Source of the DNA: Ferrimonas marina | GTDB lineage: Bacteria; Pseudomonadota; Gammaproteobacteria; Enterobacterales; Shewanellaceae | DNA: 64,000 bases | Direction: 5' to 3' | Assembly (NCBI RefSeq): GCF_900129905.1 | Contig: NZ_FQXG01000001.1 | Span: forward strand, 682,001-746,000 | Shown here: positions 61,024-64,000 of the stretch, piece after piece | Layout of the letters: each line of letters begins with the position of its first letter | Position numbering within the stretch: the stretch's first letter is position 1 | Position numbers and translations under genes: made by a program | The notes under the pieces: generated by a model | Seen by the model: only the letters and a program-made list of their open reading frames with translations | The model's database searches: none | Told to the model about the DNA's origin: nothing

Positions 61024-62982
61024 ATGAGTACGCAGTCTCTCTATCCCGTCAGCCCCGAGCTGGCCGGATCAGCAAAACTGAACGACGAGCAATACCGCAA
61101 GATGTACCAGGAATCCATCGTCAACCCGGAAGGGTTCTGGCGGGAGCATGGCCAACGCATTACCTGGTTCAAGGACTACACCAAGATCCATAAGGTTTCC
61201 TTCGACGACCACAACCTGTTCATCAAGTGGTTCTACGACGGCACCCTGAATGCCAGCTACAACTGCTTGGATCGTCACCTGGAAACCCGCGGCGATCAGA
61301 CTGCCATCATCTGGGAGGGGGATGACGCCTCCGAACAACGCACCCTCACCTACGCCGAACTGCACGCTGAAGTATGTAAGTTTGCCAACGCCCTGAAGAG
61401 CCAAGGGGTTCGTCGTGGCGATGTGGTGACCATCTACATGCCGATGGTGCCGGAAGCGGCGGTGGCCATGCTGGCCTGTGCCCGCATCGGTGCGGTGCAT
61501 TCCGTGATCTTCGGTGGCTTCTCGCCGGACTCCATCGCCAGCCGCATCAACGACGGCAGCTCCAAGGTAGTCATCACCGCCGACGAAGGCGTGCGTGGTG
61601 GCCGCATCATTCCGCTCAAGGCCAACATCGACGCGGCGCTGGAGCACCCGGATGTCACCACCATCGAGAAGGTGATCGTACTCAAGCGTACCGGCAACGA
61701 AGAGGTGAACCATCAGGAGGGCCGCGACATCTGGTGGCACGACCTGATGGCGCTCTCCTCCGAGTACTGTGAGGCCCGTGAGATGGCGGCGGAAGATCCG
61801 CTGTTTATCCTCTACACCTCCGGCTCCACCGGCAAGCCCAAGGGTGTGCTGCACACCACCGGTGGCTACATGGTGTACGCCTCCATGACCCACGAGTACG
61901 TGTTCGACTACCGAGAGGGCGAGGTCTACTGGTGTACCGCCGATGTGGGCTGGATCACCGGCCACTCCTACATGGTGTATGGCCCGCTGGCCAACGGTGC
62001 CACCATGCTGATGCACGAAGGCGTGCCCAACTACCCCTCTCCGGCGCGCCTGGGTGAGATGATCGACCGCCACAAGGTCAACATCCTCTACACCGCTCCG
62101 ACCCTGATCCGAGCCCTGATGGCCCAGGGTACCGAGCACTTCGACAACATGGACGCCAGCACCCTGCGGGTAATGGGTTCGGTGGGCGAGCCCATCAACC
62201 CGGAAGCCTGGCGCTGGTACCACGAGGTGATCGGCCGCGGCAAATGCCCCATCGTCGACACCTGGTGGCAGACCGAAACCGGCGGCTGTTTGATCACGCC
62301 GCTGCCCGGGGCCACTGATCTTAAACCTGGCAGTGCCACTCGTCCCTTCTTCGGGGTGCAGCCGGCGCTGGTGGACAACATGGGTAACCTGATTGAAGGG
62401 GCCGGCGAAGGCAACCTGGTGCTGCTGGACTCCTGGCCGGGCCAGATGCGCAGCGTCTACGGTGACCACGAGCGCTTCGTGCTGACCTACTTCAAGACCT
62501 TCCGCGGCATGTACTTCACCGGTGACGGTGCCAAACGTGACGAGGACGGCTACTACTGGATTACCGGTCGGGTCGATGACGTGATTAACGTTTCCGGTCA
62601 CCGCCTGGGTACCGCCGAGATCGAATCCGCCCTGGTATCGCATCCGGATGTGGCCGAGGCCGCCGTGGTGGGTTACCCCCACGACATCAAGGGCCAGGGG
62701 ATCTACGCCTACGTCACCCTCAACCAGGGTGTGGAGGAGACCGAAGAGCTGCGCCAGGCGCTACGCCAGTGGGTGCGCTCTGAGATCGGTGCCCTCGCCT
62801 CGCCGGATCTGGTGCAGTGGGCACCGGGCCTGCCCAAGACCCGTTCCGGCAAGATCATGCGTCGCTTCCTGCGTAAGATCGCCGCCGATGAAGTGGGTGC
62901 CCTGGGCGACTCCACCACCCTGGCAGACCCGAGCGTGCTGGATAACCTGATCGATTCGCGTCTCAATCGCGCTCAGGATTGA
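61024..62982 (+). CDS. acs: Acetyl-CoA synthetase
   Basis: The 652-residue enzyme converts acetate, ATP and CoA to acetyl-CoA; length equals that of E. coli Acs (652). Motifs: [20 protein letters not shown] (264-282), [11 protein letters not shown] (411-421), [20 protein letters not shown] (497-516) and the C-terminal [15 protein letters not shown]. Lys610 in that last motif is the residue acetylated by Pat-type enzymes to switch Acs off. Divergent from the CrbS-type kinase and followed by a Pat-like GNAT gene. Ribosome site AGGAGAGGG is strong. The promoter lies in 60852-61000; no operator could be identified. Confidence 0.97.
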   Translation: MSTQSLYPVSPELAGSAKLNDEQYRKMYQESIVNPEGFWREHGQRITWFKDYTKIHKVSFDDHNLFIKWFYDGTLNASYNCLDRHLETRGDQTAIIWEGDDASEQRTLTYAELHAEVCKFANALKSQGVRRGDVVTIYMPMVPEAAVAMLACARIGAVHSVIFGGFSPDSIASRINDGSSKVVITADEGVRGGRIIPLKANIDAALEHPDVTTIEKVIVLKRTGNEEVNHQEGRDIWWHDLMALSSEYCEAREMAAEDPLFILYTSGSTGKPKGVLHTTGGYMVYASMTHEYVFDYREGEVYWCTADVGWITGHSYMVYGPLANGATMLMHEGVPNYPSPARLGEMIDRHKVNILYTAPTLIRALMAQGTEHFDNMDASTLRVMGSVGEPINPEAWRWYHEVIGRGKCPIVDTWWQTETGGCLITPLPGATDLKPGSATRPFFGVQPALVDNMGNLIEGAGEGNLVLLDSWPGQMRSVYGDHERFVLTYFKTFRGMYFTGDGAKRDEDGYYWITGRVDDVINVSGHRLGTAEIESALVSHPDVAEAAVVGYPHDIKGQGIYAYVTLNQGVEETEELRQALRQWVRSEIGALASPDLVQWAPGLPKTRSGKIMRRFLRKIAADEVGALGDSTTLADPSVLDNLIDSRLNRAQD

Positions 62983-62999
62983 TTCTCCCTTCCCAACCT

Positions 63000-63026
63000 A
63001 AGCCCGCCTCGGCGGGCTTTTTTTTG
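63000..63026 (+). terminator. Terminator of acs
   Basis: AAGCCCGCC (63000-63008), TC loop, GGCGGGCTT (63011-63019), then a run of T. Confidence 0.9.
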
Positions 63027-63174
63027 GGTCGGGCCATAATGCGATCGCGAACCCATTTCGAACCCAAATCCGGACACAACTGTTCAGGGATTCGCCACCA
63101 TCTGGGAGCAAGATCCCATTACGTCGCAATCGGCAGCCGTTATAATTGCAGGCAGTTGACTTGGGGAGAACACG

Positions 63175-63801
63175 ATGGCGTTGGCACAGACCTTACCTCC
63201 GCTGGATTGCTTTGAAGCAAGCCGGATCTATCTGAATTGCCAAACCCGCGACGGCACCCCTGTGGTGATCCGCTCCATTCGTCCCGACGACAAGTACGAG
63301 ATGCGGGATCTCTACCCCGCCCTGTCGCAACGCACCCTCTACATGCGCTTCTTCCGGGTGATGGCCCAGCCGTCACTGGAAGAGGTGTCCCGCTATACCG
63401 ATGTCGACTTTGATACCCACCTGGCACTGGTACTGATGTACGGCCCGGAGCAGCGCATGGCCGCTGCAGGTCGCTTGATCCGCGCCAACGCCGAGTCCGA
63501 CGTGGCGGAGCTGTCCTGCCTGGTAATCGATGAGCTTCAGCATCGCGGCCTGGGCAAGCTGCTGGTCGCCCAGCTGATGGAAACTGGCCGACAGTGGGGG
63601 ATCAGCAAGATTGTCGCGCTGGTGCACGGCGAAAACGGTGCCATGCTGCGCTTGCTGAAGGGGATGGGTTACCCCAGTGAGCTGGTGTATGACGACGGCG
63701 AGTACACCGTCACCCTGGATGTCTCCCACGCCCCCTGTAAAGACAACGCCATGCACCACGCTACCGTGACCGCCATGCACCAAGGGGTGGAGCCGGTTTA
63801 A
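63175..63801 (+). CDS. GNAT acetyltransferase related to the Pat (YfiQ) catalytic domain
   Basis: The 208-residue protein has one GNAT domain. The core RSIRPDDKYEMRDLYPALSQRTLYMRFFRVM...LEEVSRYTDVDFDTHLALVLM is like the acetyltransferase domain at the C-terminus of Salmonella Pat and E. coli YfiQ (RPIRPEDEPL...RFRFF...LARFTQIDYDREMAF). CLVIDELQHRGLGKLLVAQLM is the acetyl-CoA loop. The large NDP-forming acyl-CoA synthetase-like domain of Pat is absent, giving a short Pat-like enzyme. It is 192 bases downstream of acs, behind its terminator, so it has its own promoter. Control of Acs by acetylation is a reasonable inference. Confidence 0.85.
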   Translation: MALAQTLPPLDCFEASRIYLNCQTRDGTPVVIRSIRPDDKYEMRDLYPALSQRTLYMRFFRVMAQPSLEEVSRYTDVDFDTHLALVLMYGPEQRMAAAGRLIRANAESDVAELSCLVIDELQHRGLGKLLVAQLMETGRQWGISKIVALVHGENGAMLRLLKGMGYPSELVYDDGEYTVTLDVSHAPCKDNAMHHATVTAMHQGVEPV

Positions 63802-63824
63802 CCCAGCAGGGTCACCCACCGGCA

Positions 63825-64000
63825 TTACCCGGTAAAGCGCTCGTCCTTGTTTGGCACCACCGCAGAGAAACGCCGGGCATCGGCAAACGCCTTAATGAAG
63901 GCAGGCCGCTTGGACAAGCGGCTCAGGTACTGCCGAAACACCTCACTCTGACACAAGCCGTAGCCTCGAGCCCAGGTGACGTTGTGGCCCATCACAATAT
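63825..64000 (-). CDS. 3' end of a glutathione S-transferase family gene (partial)
   Basis: The last 58 or so codons of a minus-strand gene run to TAA (63827-63825). The sequence VMGHNVTWARGYGLCQSEVFRQYLSRLSKRPAFIKAFADARRF matches the end of the alpha-helical C-terminal domain of GSTs (the YLxRLxxRPAFxKAxAD pattern). The N-terminal thioredoxin-like domain lies beyond the window. The closing VVPNKDERFTG is a short variable tail. It converges with the Pat-like gene, with 23 bases between stop codons. Confidence 0.8.
   Translation of the reverse strand, partial: IVMGHNVTWARGYGLCQSEVFRQYLSRLSKRPAFIKAFADARRFSAVVPNKDERFTG

Overview
The window reads as chromosomal DNA of a GC-rich marine gammaproteobacterium of the Alteromonadales type. 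A Ferrimonas-like organism is the best guess, judged only from protein style and gene content: class I fumarase, PpsA/PpsR pair, CrbS-type acetate sensor kinase, ApbE next to a haem lipoprotein, POT-family carrier, and SEC-C and DUF3501 proteins. I found no rRNA, tRNA, insertion sequence, prophage or CRISPR array. About 53 protein-coding genes are supported, including two cut by the window edges and a 42-codon coupled gene.

Layout. 0-8.4 kb: an AT-rich zinc-ribbon membrane protein, a SEC-C protein, an exported S9 peptidase, a Tat-exported superoxide reductase, class I fumarase, and an exported VOC protein coupled to an aromatic/proline-rich lipoprotein. 8.4-15.7 kb: a complete tripartite RND efflux operon and a UMF1-type carrier. 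15.9-19.1 kb: rubrerythrin, Hdr-like Fe-S protein, DUF3501 protein and a small exported protein in a tightly packed run. 19.2-25 kb: NAD-malic enzyme, an intergenic repeat element, a MaoC-type hydratase, a LysR regulator with a probable divergent small RNA, and a Kelch protein. 25-34.2 kb: central carbon genes (YdiJ-type D-2-hydroxyacid dehydrogenase, PEP synthase and its regulator PpsR, DAHP synthase) and a NarL/LuxR response regulator. 34.2-43.5 kb: envelope proteins, a diheme lipoprotein with ApbE, a POT carrier, an 11-copy heptamer repeat, and an M20 amidohydrolase divergent from a LysR regulator. 43.5-47.7 kb: a polar amino acid/cystine ABC transporter, pirin and MOSC proteins. 47.7-49.5 kb: a low-GC patch of three unknown genes. 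49.5-57.3 kb: a large lipoprotein, DUF885, DUF937 and GNAT proteins, and a lipoprotein sulfatase. 57.4-64 kb: CrbS-type hybrid kinase, acetyl-CoA synthetase, a Pat-like acetyltransferase and the end of a GST gene.

How the genes fit together. The right end is an acetate-use module: a transporter-like sensor kinase, its likely target acs, and a GNAT enzyme that may acetylate Acs. The likely partner regulator (CrbR type) lies about 23 kb away at 33.5 kb. Fumarase, malic enzyme, PpsA/PpsR and YdiJ add to a picture of growth on organic acids. Superoxide reductase and rubrerythrin suggest handling of oxygen by an organism that also lives at low oxygen. The apbE/diheme pair points to extracytoplasmic electron transfer. 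Most transcription units end in clear hairpin terminators, and several carry U tracts in both directions.

The most unusual items are the diheme/possible flavin lipoprotein beside apbE, a likely small RNA near 23.7 kb, a 42-aa gene whose tail copies the C-terminus of the neighbouring YdiJ protein, the heptamer array at 41.0 kb, and the exported superoxide reductase with an altered active-site loop.
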